From Deltaproteobacteria bacterium UBA4427 (GTDB lineage Bacteria > Myxococcota_A > UBA9160 > UBA4427), in the NCBI GenBank assembly GCA_002390675.1, contig DGPZ01000061.1:1-6855 (forward strand): a stretch of DNA of 6,855 nt, read 5' to 3'. The position numbers were made by a program, and so were the translations under genes. Of this stretch, positions 1-6,274 are shown piece after piece. A model generated the notes under the pieces. It saw nothing but the letters and a program-made list of their open reading frames with translations, was not told the origin of the DNA and did not search any database. Numbering within the stretch: position 1 is the first letter of the stretch; each line of letters opens with the position of its first letter.

Positions 1-1247
1 CGCCAATAGCCGAGCATCACGTTCGGACCCCGCACGCAGATATTCCCATCCACGCCATCGGGTAGTGGTTTTCCTTCGTCATCAAAAATAGCAACATCAT
101 TTCCAGGAAGGACGCGACCCGCTGTATCCGGATGCTCGGCTAACACTGGTCCTAAAGCCATTGTCGCGAGGCCTGCGCACTCTGTTAGGCCATAGCCCAC
201 ATTAAAATCTGTCACGGCCTGCGGGAGCTTTTCACGAAGCGATCGCTGGAGATCCGGCGAGAAGGCGGAGCCCCCACCACCCATCGAACGAATTTGGCGA
301 AACTTCTCGGGATCGAACTCCGGATGTTCTATGAGTCGCCACAGCTGCGTCGTGATCCCGCCCCATCGCGTGACGCCTTCCTCAAGAGTGAGGCGCATGA
401 TCTTGTCCGGGTCGAAACGTCCCGTCGTCCAAACCGTCTTCATCCCCGTCGCAGGGCCCATCAGCGCGCCGGCCTGAAATCCCGACACATGAAAGAGCGG
501 ACTCGAAGTAATCCCGACTAAGGGGGGAAGCGCCGCCTGATCCGGCGTCGGGGGATTCATCAGATATTTCAGGCCGCCATTGCAGAAGTTGATCTGAAGA
601 AAGGCGATGAAGTTGCGATGAGAGACCATGCTGCCCTTCGGACGGCCTGTCGTACCACTCGTGAACATGATCGCGGCGAGGTCATCCTCTTCAATCGGCG
701 CGGTCGGTAGTGCGGCCTCTCGATCGAAATCACGGTACGAAGAAAAAGCGTCCTCGAAGACAACGCTTTCTATTCCGATCTCTTCGCCTTCTAGCCGTGC
801 GAGCCGGGCCCGATCGACAAAGAGGAGATCAGGGTCTGCCAATTCAAGGCCGTAGCGAATTTCGTCTTTTTGCCACCAACCGTTCATGGCAACCAGACTT
901 CCGCCTAACACGATCGTCGCCCATGCAGCCAGGACCCATTCCGGAGAATTAGAAGCCAGAATCGCAACACGGCTGCCGGGGCCGATCCCATGTTTCTCAG
1001 CCATAGCCGCAGCAATACTGGCGACGAGGCGTTCATGTTCCGTGAAGGTCCATCGCTCCCCAGTATCCCAAACCGCCAACTCCGCTTCCCCGAAGTCGAC
1101 GGACTTCTTAAGCACCTCGCGCAGCGAATGAAAGCGATTCTTGAACACGGGCATCGAGAAGCTGCCGACATTTTCAACGGCGAGTTCGAAGGGACTGCCG
1201 GGACCAGTGATCTTCTGGGCGGCTTCTTCATAGGTGAGATCGGACAT
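1..1247 (-). CDS. AMP-forming acyl-CoA synthetase/ligase, C-terminus beyond the window
   Basis: The reverse strand is open from ATG at 1247 to the window edge, 415 codons without a stop. The protein is a class I adenylate-forming enzyme: it would activate a carboxylic acid as acyl-AMP and transfer it to CoA in the cytoplasm or at the inner membrane. Visible motifs, in order: the phosphate-binding loop FTSGTTGRPKG (195-205) followed by SMVSHRN, LFHVSGF (251-257), the YGLTECAG adenine/substrate motif (352-359), and VRGPNVMLGYW at the truncated end (405-415). The TGD motif, the hinge and the catalytic lysine of the C-terminal lid would lie beyond position 1; usual family length is about 500-560 residues. 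The NGWWQKDEIRYGLE stretch (122-135) resembles fatty-acid or steroid-type CoA ligases more than acetyl-CoA synthetases, but the substrate cannot be read here. The start is supported by GAGGAG six bases upstream. Confidence 0.95.
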   Translation of the reverse strand, partial: MSDLTYEEAAQKITGPGSPFELAVENVGSFSMPVFKNRFHSLREVLKKSVDFGEAELAVWDTGERWTFTEHERLVASIAAAMAEKHGIGPGSRVAILASNSPEWVLAAWATIVLGGSLVAMNGWWQKDEIRYGLELADPDLLFVDRARLARLEGEEIGIESVVFEDAFSSYRDFDREAALPTAPIEEDDLAAIMFTSGTTGRPKGSMVSHRNFIAFLQINFCNGGLKYLMNPPTPDQAALPPLVGITSSPLFHVSGFQAGALMGPATGMKTVWTTGRFDPDKIMRLTLEEGVTRWGGITTQLWRLIEHPEFDPEKFRQIRSMGGGGSAFSPDLQRSLREKLPQAVTDFNVGYGLTECAGLATMALGPVLAEHPDTAGRVLPGNDVAIFDDEGKPLPDGVDGNICVRGPNVMLGYW

Positions 1248-1253
1248 GGGCGG

Positions 1254-1259
1254 CTCCTC
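1254..1259 (-). promoter_or_regulatory. Shine-Dalgarno of the acyl-CoA ligase
   Basis: GAGGAG on the reverse strand ends six bases before the ATG at 1247. This strong site fixes the start and shows that the ligase is translated independently of anything upstream. Confidence 0.8.
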
Positions 1260-1464
1260 GATTCAAACGGGTTCGCTTCGAATCCTAGACGGCCCGGCGA
1301 GCGCCTTCCATCCCGTCAATCGACTTGCAGGCGCGCACAGTAAGATGCATCTCAAGGCGGTCACCCCGCATAGGGCTCTACATTTGGACGCCTCCCATTT
1401 GGGGTGGAGTCTCGCGTTCAGCGATAGAAACTTTTGCAGACGTGCAGGCTTCGCAGCATGCGCT

Positions 1465-1782
1465 TCACATAGGAACGTGTCTGGTCATAAGGATTCGAAT
1501 TCGGACCAGATCTGCATAACCCGAAAGCGAGGGCGCAAATTGCACCTGAACCAACGCAGCGCGGGCCTCCACCGTTTTCCCTTCGTCAGCAAAACGCCCA
1601 GCCGCGCCGAGGGTCTTAGCAGACGCCCACTGCGTCGGCGTCACAAGAAGAACCTCCCCCTCGCCCATTCCCAACCACTTTGTTGAGCGCCCATCATCCT
1701 TCCGTCTCTCCCCATCGACCCCAAGTCGTGCAAGAATAGCTCGACAACCCACTGTGACGCGTACCTTCAATCGGGTGACCAC
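1465..1782 (-). CDS. possible small hypothetical protein, about 105 residues
   Basis: I do not recognise this protein. A reverse-strand frame runs from GTG at 1782 to TGA at 1465, with an in-frame TGA just upstream (1789-1791). Signs of real coding: nearly half of its codons begin with G, as in genuine bacterial genes, and the middle has natural protein composition with a hydrophobic strand-like piece (GEVLLVTPTQW, about residues 41-51) and an Ala-rich helix-like piece (VEARAALVQVQF). Against it: a GTG start, no Shine-Dalgarno (the upstream bases are TCTGATCCCGG), a basic N-terminus, and no known motif. The true start could be an internal TTG, GTG or ATG. No transmembrane segment or signal peptide is evident. 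It is head to head with panE, 30 bases between the putative starts, and lies 217 bases upstream of the ligase on the same strand. It could also be a decayed remnant. Confidence 0.4.
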   Translation of the reverse strand: MVTRLKVRVTVGCRAILARLGVDGERRKDDGRSTKWLGMGEGEVLLVTPTQWASAKTLGAAGRFADEGKTVEARAALVQVQFAPSLSGYADLVRIRILMTRHVPM

Positions 1783-1785
1783 CCG
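1772..1785. promoter_or_regulatory. inverted repeat upstream of panE
   Basis: CGGGTG-AC-CACCCG is a perfect six-base inverted repeat with a two-base centre. It lies 27 bases before the panE start and overlaps the proposed GTG start of the divergent small frame. It could be a regulator site serving the panE promoter. The two-base centre is too tight for a simple RNA hairpin loop. No clear -35/-10 pair was found around it. Confidence 0.3.
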
Positions 1786-1798
1786 GGATCAGATAGAT

Positions 1799-1803
1799 AG
1801 GAG
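1799..1803 (+). promoter_or_regulatory. Shine-Dalgarno that sets the panE TTG start
   Basis: AGGAG lies nine bases before the TTG at 1813. There is no ATG nearby in frame, and the next residues begin the Rossmann fold immediately (RIAIWGAGAVG), so this site decides in favour of a TTG start. Confidence 0.75.
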
Positions 1804-1812
1804 TGAACTTCT

Positions 1813-2781
1813 TTGCGAATTGCGATCTGGGGAGCCGGCGCGGTCGGCCTTGGACTCGCGAGCACTCTCGCTAAACCGGGGGAGCGTTTGCTTCTGCTCG
1901 GCCGCGACCCCGCGACACGAGCGGAGATAGCTCGCGAAGGCATTCGTCGCTCTGGCATCTTTGGAGAGCATCACGTCGCTGCAGATCAACTCATGATCGA
2001 CCACAAGCCCGAGGCATTAATCGATTTCGCGCCGGACTTCCTGATGATCTGTACGAAGACGTGTGCCACCAAGGACCTAGCCGCTTCCCTCGCACCTCTG
2101 TCGACTAAACTGCCGCTCGGTATGAAGCTGCTGCTCTGCCAAAATGGCTGGGGCAACGAAACGCCCTTCCTCAGTCACTGGGCAAACGACCGACTCTTTC
2201 GCGCCAGCATCATCACTGGCTTTCATCGCCGCAGCCTCGCGAACGTCGAGATCACAGCGCATGCTGCTGCGATCTCGCTAGGGAGTGTCTTTGGCGTTGA
2301 CGAAAGTGTCCTCGCGCCCCTGGCGTTGCGCATCTCAAATGGTGGGGTTCCGGCGGAGATCGAGCACGACATGCTGAGCGTTGTGTGGTCAAAGATGCTC
2401 TACAACTGTGCACTCAATCCGTTAGGCGCCCTGACGAATCGACGCTACGGCGAGCTCACGACGGAATCAGGCACGCGAGCGATCGTCGAATCCGTGATTC
2501 ATGAAATCTTTGGAGTGCTTGCTGCGCGTGGGGTTTCATTACCTTGGCAAGATGCGGCGTCGTATCTCGAAAAATTCCATGCGGAACTCATTCCTCCGAC
2601 CGCGGCGCACGAGTCCTCCATGCTGCAAGATTTACGTGCGGGGCGACAAACCGAGATCGAAGCGCTCTGCGGCGCCGTCGAGCAGCTAGCAGAAGAAGCC
2701 GGCTTTAAAACGCCCATCAATTCGGCGCTCGCCACGTTAGTCCGCGAAGCCGAGTCCAAAGAGGCGAGTTCAGCCGGCTAG
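1813..2781 (+). CDS. panE: ketopantoate reductase (2-dehydropantoate 2-reductase)
   Basis: This cytoplasmic enzyme reduces 2-dehydropantoate to (R)-pantoate with NADPH in pantothenate and CoA synthesis. The 322-residue protein has the full PanE/ApbA layout. An N-terminal Rossmann fold carries GAGAVG (7-12); CQNGWGNE (109-116) is the conserved Q/N-G loop. The helical C-terminal domain begins near 185 with WSKMLYNCALNPLGALTN (192-209), where K194 matches the catalytic lysine and N198 and N202 the following asparagines of the E. coli enzyme. SSMLQD (268-273) and E281 in TEIEAL keep the E. coli Ser-to-Glu spacing of twelve. All key residues are present, so it should be active. It is slightly longer than the usual ~300 residues because of a polar C-terminal tail. 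It uses TTG as start after AGGAG. Some ApbA-family members act on other 2-oxo acids, so the substrate is by family only. Confidence 0.93.
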   Translation: MRIAIWGAGAVGLGLASTLAKPGERLLLLGRDPATRAEIAREGIRRSGIFGEHHVAADQLMIDHKPEALIDFAPDFLMICTKTCATKDLAASLAPLSTKLPLGMKLLLCQNGWGNETPFLSHWANDRLFRASIITGFHRRSLANVEITAHAAAISLGSVFGVDESVLAPLALRISNGGVPAEIEHDMLSVVWSKMLYNCALNPLGALTNRRYGELTTESGTRAIVESVIHEIFGVLAARGVSLPWQDAASYLEKFHAELIPPTAAHESSMLQDLRAGRQTEIEALCGAVEQLAEEAGFKTPINSALATLVREAESKEASSAG

Positions 2782-3413
2782 ATGCGCTCGTCAAAAAATG
2801 TGGACACTGCGCCCCAACCGTCGCAGCGCACCAGCCGAGAACGCGTCGCCGGCGTGACGGACTCCAAATCCCGGTTCCACGGACGATCCATCAGGGCCAC
2901 CTGTATATCGTAATCTTCCACTAGCCGGATCGCCGTTTCGAGGCTGTCTTCGACCGCAAACGCGAACTGATACTCGTGAAGATCCTCAAAGCGGAGCACC
3001 TGCAAGCCTGTCTCATTCCAGCTCGGCCGGCTCCACTTATCGAGATGGTGAAGCGCTTCGTGCTCGATCCCATGGTGTAAAAGCCAGCGCTTCGACGCCG
3101 CGTTAGTCGTAGGCGGCCGCCCTGTCACCAGGTGAACATCTCGCCCGAGCGAAGCCCAATGCGAGAGCACCAGAGCGGCGCCGGGAGTTGGCACGATAGC
3201 TTCTAGCTGATCATCTCTGTGCGCACGATCCATGAACGGGCCAATTTCGGAATCGCTCAGCCCAAAGGACTTCTCGAGATCGAAATAGAGAACGTCTTCG
3301 ACATCGACGCTTCGGCCGTGGGTCTCCTCAAGCAGCGCGACGAGTCCTTCTATCGTGCAAGCAAGCACGTCATCGATGTCGACGTAAATTCGCTCACCCG
3401 GACGACTCCTCAA
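2778..3413 (-). CDS. HAD-superfamily phosphatase, 5'(3')-deoxyribonucleotidase (NT5C)-like
   Basis: A 211-residue HAD hydrolase, expected to remove phosphate from a small phosphoester in the cytoplasm. HAD motif I is YVDIDDVLACT (10-20), with D12 as nucleophile and D14 as acid/base. Motif II is the threonine in LVTGRP (95-100). The acidic magnesium motif is AVEDSLETA (153-161). LMDRPWNR (174-181) resembles the (F/M)DxPWN signature of the NT5C family, which dephosphorylates (deoxy)nucleoside monophosphates. The insert after motif I (about 22-75) is the expected small helical cap. The start is TTG, overlapping the pabB stop as TTGA. GGAG sits only two bases upstream and another GGAG ten bases further back, so translation is probably coupled to pabB. 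Its stop overlaps the stop of convergent panE by four bases. The substrate is not determined; a nucleotide or a phosphorylated folate intermediate are both possible. Confidence 0.82.
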   Translation of the reverse strand: MRSRPGERIYVDIDDVLACTIEGLVALLEETHGRSVDVEDVLYFDLEKSFGLSDSEIGPFMDRAHRDDQLEAIVPTPGAALVLSHWASLGRDVHLVTGRPPTTNAASKRWLLHHGIEHEALHHLDKWSRPSWNETGLQVLRFEDLHEYQFAFAVEDSLETAIRLVEDYDIQVALMDRPWNRDLESVTPATRSRLVRCDGWGAVSTFFDERI

Positions 3414-5032
3414 GACTCCGACGCTCCGGTCCGCGCTTCAGACAGCGCTGCGAGCGGGGCCTTTGCCTTGTCGAGGGACTCCAGGTATTCCGCTTCGGGG
3501 CTCGAGTCGGCGACAATGCCACCCCCCACGTGGAGGTGGGCGTGGCCGTCTTTGCAAACGATCGTTCGAATCACGACGGACAGATCGAGCCCCCCGCGCA
3601 CATCGAAATACCCGAGAGCCCCGGCGTAGACGCCGCGTCGAACAGACTCGAGTTGCTCAATCAATTCGATCGCCGCCAGCTTGGGTGCACCCGTCATGGA
3701 GCCCGGCGGAAAAGATGCTCGCAATAAATCGAAGGCATCGCGTCCCGTCGCCAATTCGCCTGTCACAGTCGAAACCATCTGAAAGACCGCGGCATAGGAT
3801 TCGATTTTCATGAGCTCCGGAACCGTGATCGTTCCGGGTACGCACACGCGGCCTAGATCATTCCGAACTAAATCCACGATCATTAGGTTCTCGGCACGAT
3901 CCTTAATCGAAGTCCCAAGCTCTCTTGCTAGGCGTGCATCCTCAACTTCGTCTGCGCCTCGCGGCCGAGTGCCCTTGATCGGCCGACTTTCGATTCGTCG
4001 CGATTCATCCACGCGAATAAAACGCTCGGGCGAGCTCGACAGGATCGCAGCATCCGGAAGAGACAGATAAGCACCGAAGGGGGCAGCGTTATGCTTGCGG
4101 AGAGAGCCGTACAGCGACCAAGGATCCGACGGCAAAGGCACTTTTAGACGCTGACTGAAATTCGCCTGATAGACGTTTCCCTGAGCAATTTCCTCGAGCA
4201 CAACGTCAACGGCTTTAACATAGGCGCTCGGATCGACTGTCGACTCCACCTCGGGGTCAAGCCGCGACTGAGCTCCCGACCGCTCCGCGGCCTTTGTAAC
4301 GACAGAGGCTTGTGCATCCTGGGTCTTGCGCCCTACCCCGCGCGGCCCCTCCGCGAGAATCCACTCGACTTGCCGCGCCAGCTCGTCGACGGCATGGCGG
4401 GACCTAGCAACGGCTGCTGCCCGTGGGCCTTCGTCACTCGTAGAATGCCCACTTCCGAATCCAAGCCCAACAACCCAGAGCCGATCCTCTTCATGGTCGT
4501 AAGCTAGAACCCGGTCGACGAAGGAAAGAGCGAGATCGGGCATTCCCAGATCGTCTTCATTCTCGTGCCGGATCCGCTTCTCAAAAGTTCCCCCGAGCTC
4601 GTACCCGACATACCCAACCGCCCCACCGAGAAAGGGGAGGTCCAGCCCTGCAGACAAGCCGGCAACCTCATGCCAGCGACGATTGCCTGAAGCACTCGAG
4701 GTTCGTGTCGAATACACGAGCGAATCCGCACGAGGCAGCAGCGACCGAGTGGTCTCGACCGGGTCCGCTTCGAAACGATGGAAGCCTCGATCGAGCCCCT
4801 TGCGCACAGTGCGCCGGACGTCGATTTCAACTTCGCCGTCGCGTGCCGTTAATCGCAGATAGGGATCGGCACCGGCAAAAGAACGCCGCCCGAGACGGCC
4901 GTCTTCGAGGGCGCTGTCCAGCCACCAAAAACCGGGCTCGGCGTGCAGCCCCTCGACGACACGGAGCCAGTCCGTGGATGAGGCCGGGCGGTCGAGGGTT
5001 GCGATCGCGATGCGTTCTGAGGGGTGGAACAT
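3410..5032 (-). CDS. pabB: aminodeoxychorismate synthase component I
   Basis: This enzyme converts chorismate, with ammonia from a PabA glutaminase, to 4-amino-4-deoxychorismate, the precursor of p-aminobenzoate and folate. The N-terminal TrpE/PabB domain shows FLGGAVGYVGYEL (134-146). The chorismate-binding domain has GNVYQANFSQRL (285-296), PIKGT (351-355), DRAENLMIVDLVRNDLGR (378-395), PPGSMTGAPK (442-451) and GGGIVADSSPEAEYLES (503-519). The lysine in PIKGT (K353) separates PabB from anthranilate synthase TrpE, which has alanine there. At 540 residues it is longer than the ~450 of E. coli PabB, mainly through a polar, probably flexible linker at about 191-266; there is no C-terminal PabC lyase fusion. 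ATG at 5032 was chosen because GGAG lies six bases upstream and the sequence before it is Cys/Pro-rich; a GTG at 5074 would add 14 residues. No pabA or pabC is present in the window. Confidence 0.93.
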   Translation of the reverse strand: MFHPSERIAIATLDRPASSTDWLRVVEGLHAEPGFWWLDSALEDGRLGRRSFAGADPYLRLTARDGEVEIDVRRTVRKGLDRGFHRFEADPVETTRSLLPRADSLVYSTRTSSASGNRRWHEVAGLSAGLDLPFLGGAVGYVGYELGGTFEKRIRHENEDDLGMPDLALSFVDRVLAYDHEEDRLWVVGLGFGSGHSTSDEGPRAAAVARSRHAVDELARQVEWILAEGPRGVGRKTQDAQASVVTKAAERSGAQSRLDPEVESTVDPSAYVKAVDVVLEEIAQGNVYQANFSQRLKVPLPSDPWSLYGSLRKHNAAPFGAYLSLPDAAILSSSPERFIRVDESRRIESRPIKGTRPRGADEVEDARLARELGTSIKDRAENLMIVDLVRNDLGRVCVPGTITVPELMKIESYAAVFQMVSTVTGELATGRDAFDLLRASFPPGSMTGAPKLAAIELIEQLESVRRGVYAGALGYFDVRGGLDLSVVIRTIVCKDGHAHLHVGGGIVADSSPEAEYLESLDKAKAPLAALSEARTGASES

Positions 5033-5038
5033 CGGCGT

Positions 5039-5042
5039 CTCC
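5039..5042 (-). promoter_or_regulatory. Shine-Dalgarno that sets the pabB start
   Basis: GGAG on the reverse strand is six bases upstream of the ATG at 5032. This is the reason for preferring that start over the in-frame GTG at 5074. Confidence 0.6.
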
Positions 5043-5146
5043 GAAGGAGGCGGGAGGCTACCGCAGCACTGCACCCCACGTCAGCCGAACCCGCCCAGAT
5101 CCCTCGATGGATGGGGGAATTTGCGGTTTTGGTACTGCGTTACACG

Positions 5147-5164
5147 AGCGGCTCGTCTGCCGCT
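5147..5164. repeat. inverted repeat, six-base stem with six-base loop
   Basis: AGCGGC (5147-5152) and GCCGCT (5159-5164) are perfect inverted copies around TCGTCT. An overlapping alternative pairs ACGAGC (5144-5149) with GCTCGT (5151-5156) around one base. The two pairings exclude each other. No U-run follows on either strand, so it is not a simple intrinsic terminator. In the pabB leader (reverse strand) it would lie about 110 bases before the start codon. Confidence 0.35.
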
Positions 5165-5212
5165 ACACTTCGGGCGCTCGGATTTCGGGGCCGTCTGAGA
5201 ATTCTTCTGCTT

Positions 5213-5232
5213 TGCCATCGGTACCGATGCCA
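5213..5232. promoter_or_regulatory. palindromic candidate operator between pabB and the DHH gene
   Basis: CATCGGTACCGATG (5216-5229) is a perfect 14-base palindrome. Beyond one mismatched pair (C5215/C5230) the symmetry continues for two more pairs, giving TGCCATCGGTACCGATGCCA over 20 bases. Perfect symmetry without a spacer suits a dimeric DNA-binding protein better than an RNA hairpin. It lies about 180 bases from the pabB start and 105 from the DHH gene start, so it could control either or both. The cognate regulator is not recognisable in the window. Confidence 0.45.
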
Positions 5233-5237
5233 GCCGA

Positions 5238-5257
5238 TGTGTCGTAGCGCTGACACA
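5238..5257. repeat. inverted repeat, six-base arms, upstream of the DHH gene
   Basis: TGTGTC (5238-5243) and GACACA (5252-5257) flank an eight-base centre containing AGCGCT. It begins only six bases after the 20-base palindrome. It could be a second protein-binding half of the same control region or a leader hairpin; chance is also possible. Confidence 0.3.
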
Positions 5258-5337
5258 CCGGGATCTAACTTCGACCGATAGGCGTCAATAAACCTCATCC
5301 CCGTGACCTCGAAACTGATGTCCCTACCTATGCGTAT

Positions 5338-6234
5338 TTGCCTAAAACAGGAATCTCACTTGAAGCGGATCCAGACCCTTTGAAGAAACTCTGCTTCTAT
5401 CACTCCGGCTGTCCCGACGGATTTGGTGCGGCTTGGTCAGTTCGAAAGGCCTGGGGCGAGGACGCTTGGTACGTCGCACGGGGTCATGAAGACCGCGTTC
5501 GCATGGGGGACTGCGAGAACGCCCTTGTGGCCTTCGTCGACATCGCGCCCGGGCGGGATGAACTGAGAGAGCTCGCGGATGTCGCCTCACAGGTCGTCGT
5601 TCTCGATCATCATGTCACCGCTCGAGATCGACTCGCGAGTGATTCGAGTTATGTGAACGAACTCGAAGAAGAAGGACACCTCCTTCACTTCGACCTCGGT
5701 CATTCGGGTTCAGTACTTGCTTGGCAGTATTTTCATCCCGAGAATGACACCCCAGACTTGCTTCGTTACGTCGAGGATCAAGACCTCTGGAACTGGGCCC
5801 TGCCGCAGTCCGATGCGATCAATGCCGCGATCGCTTCCTACCCGCGTGAGTTCGAGGTCTGGGATCGGCTCGCTTCGGATCCCATTTCAAAGCTCGCGGA
5901 CGAAGGCGAACCGATCCTTCGATCGAACCGCATGGAAGTCGCGAGGCGACTCGATCACGCCCGTCCGGTCGCCCTCGGCACCCAACGCATCGAAGCCGTC
6001 AACGCCTCAACCAACCGCGCCCAGATCGGTCATGAGCTCGCCAAACGTGCCGCATTTGGACAGGAATGGGGACTCGTCTATCGCGTCGAAGGCGCCGAGC
6101 TCTACGCCACGATCTACTCGATCGGAGACCTCGATATCTCGAAGGTCGCTATGACCTACGGCGGCGGCGGGCACAAGAACGCTTCCGGCTTCCACGTTTC
6201 GCTCGAAAGCTGGCTCGCGGATTTCGTTCTCTAG
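5338..6234 (+). CDS. DHH/DHHA1 family phosphoesterase
   Basis: A stand-alone DHH-superfamily hydrolase, 298 residues from TTG at 5338. Members cleave phosphoester or phosphoanhydride bonds using two metal ions, for example nano-RNA/pAp phosphatases and related exonucleases; the substrate of this one is not clear. The N-terminal DHH domain shows FYHSGCPDGFGAAW (20-33; H22 and D27 fit the first metal site), FVDIAPG (66-72), the signature LDHH (89-92) and YVEDQDLW (144-151). The DHHA1 domain carries GGGGHKNASGF (275-285), the substrate-binding loop. No CBS, S1 or membrane domain is attached. The start is uncertain: no good Shine-Dalgarno precedes 5338, and a second in-frame TTG at 5380 sits directly before KKLCFYHSG, where the conserved domain begins. 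The frame is open back to 5269 but has no other usual start. It is divergent from pabB and convergent with the ABM-like gene, 40 bases away. Confidence 0.88.
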   Translation: MPKTGISLEADPDPLKKLCFYHSGCPDGFGAAWSVRKAWGEDAWYVARGHEDRVRMGDCENALVAFVDIAPGRDELRELADVASQVVVLDHHVTARDRLASDSSYVNELEEEGHLLHFDLGHSGSVLAWQYFHPENDTPDLLRYVEDQDLWNWALPQSDAINAAIASYPREFEVWDRLASDPISKLADEGEPILRSNRMEVARRLDHARPVALGTQRIEAVNASTNRAQIGHELAKRAAFGQEWGLVYRVEGAELYATIYSIGDLDISKVAMTYGGGGHKNASGFHVSLESWLADFVL

Positions 6235-6274
6235 GAAACACCTCCGGCCTAACGTGATATTTTCCCCGAGCCTT

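Larger units (their letters stand above)
5033..5337. other. divergent intergenic region between pabB and the DHH gene
   Basis: About 305 bases separate the chosen pabB start from the chosen DHH gene start. I find no convincing gene here; the short open frames are rich in Arg, Cys and His and have no ribosome-binding site. It must carry promoters in both directions, but no unambiguous -35/-10 pair stands out. A TTGACG on the reverse strand (5283-5288) resembles a -35 box for pabB, but only a poorly spaced TTAGAT follows it. The region holds three inverted repeats, listed separately. Confidence 0.6.

Noticed and set aside
1487..1512. TTCGAAT, resembling a tRNA T-loop
   Set aside because: The flanking five-base stems do not pair on either strand, and no acceptor, D or anticodon arm can be formed.
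1234..1686. Plus-strand open frame of 150 codons
   Set aside because: Arg/His/Ser-rich and overlapping the ligase start and the more gene-like reverse frame; no ribosome-binding site or motif.
3219..3629. Plus-strand open frame across the HAD-pabB junction
   Set aside because: Antisense to two well-supported genes; it reflects their codon bias.
3410..5032. Anthranilate synthase component I (TrpE) as the identity of pabB
   Set aside because: The active-site motif is PIKGT with lysine, diagnostic of aminodeoxychorismate synthase; TrpE has alanine at that position.
5033..5074. Upstream GTG start for pabB adding 14 residues
   Set aside because: The ATG at 5032 has a well-placed GGAG, and the extra residues are Cys/Pro-rich and unlike the family N-terminus.
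5024..5281. Plus-strand open frame of 85 codons in the pabB/DHH intergenic region
   Set aside because: Arg-, Cys- and His-rich with no ribosome-binding site; its first part is antisense to the pabB start region, and no protein-like motif is visible.
6235..6274. Bidirectional terminator between the convergent DHH and ABM-like genes
   Set aside because: No stable inverted repeat followed by a T-run could be found in the 40-base gap.
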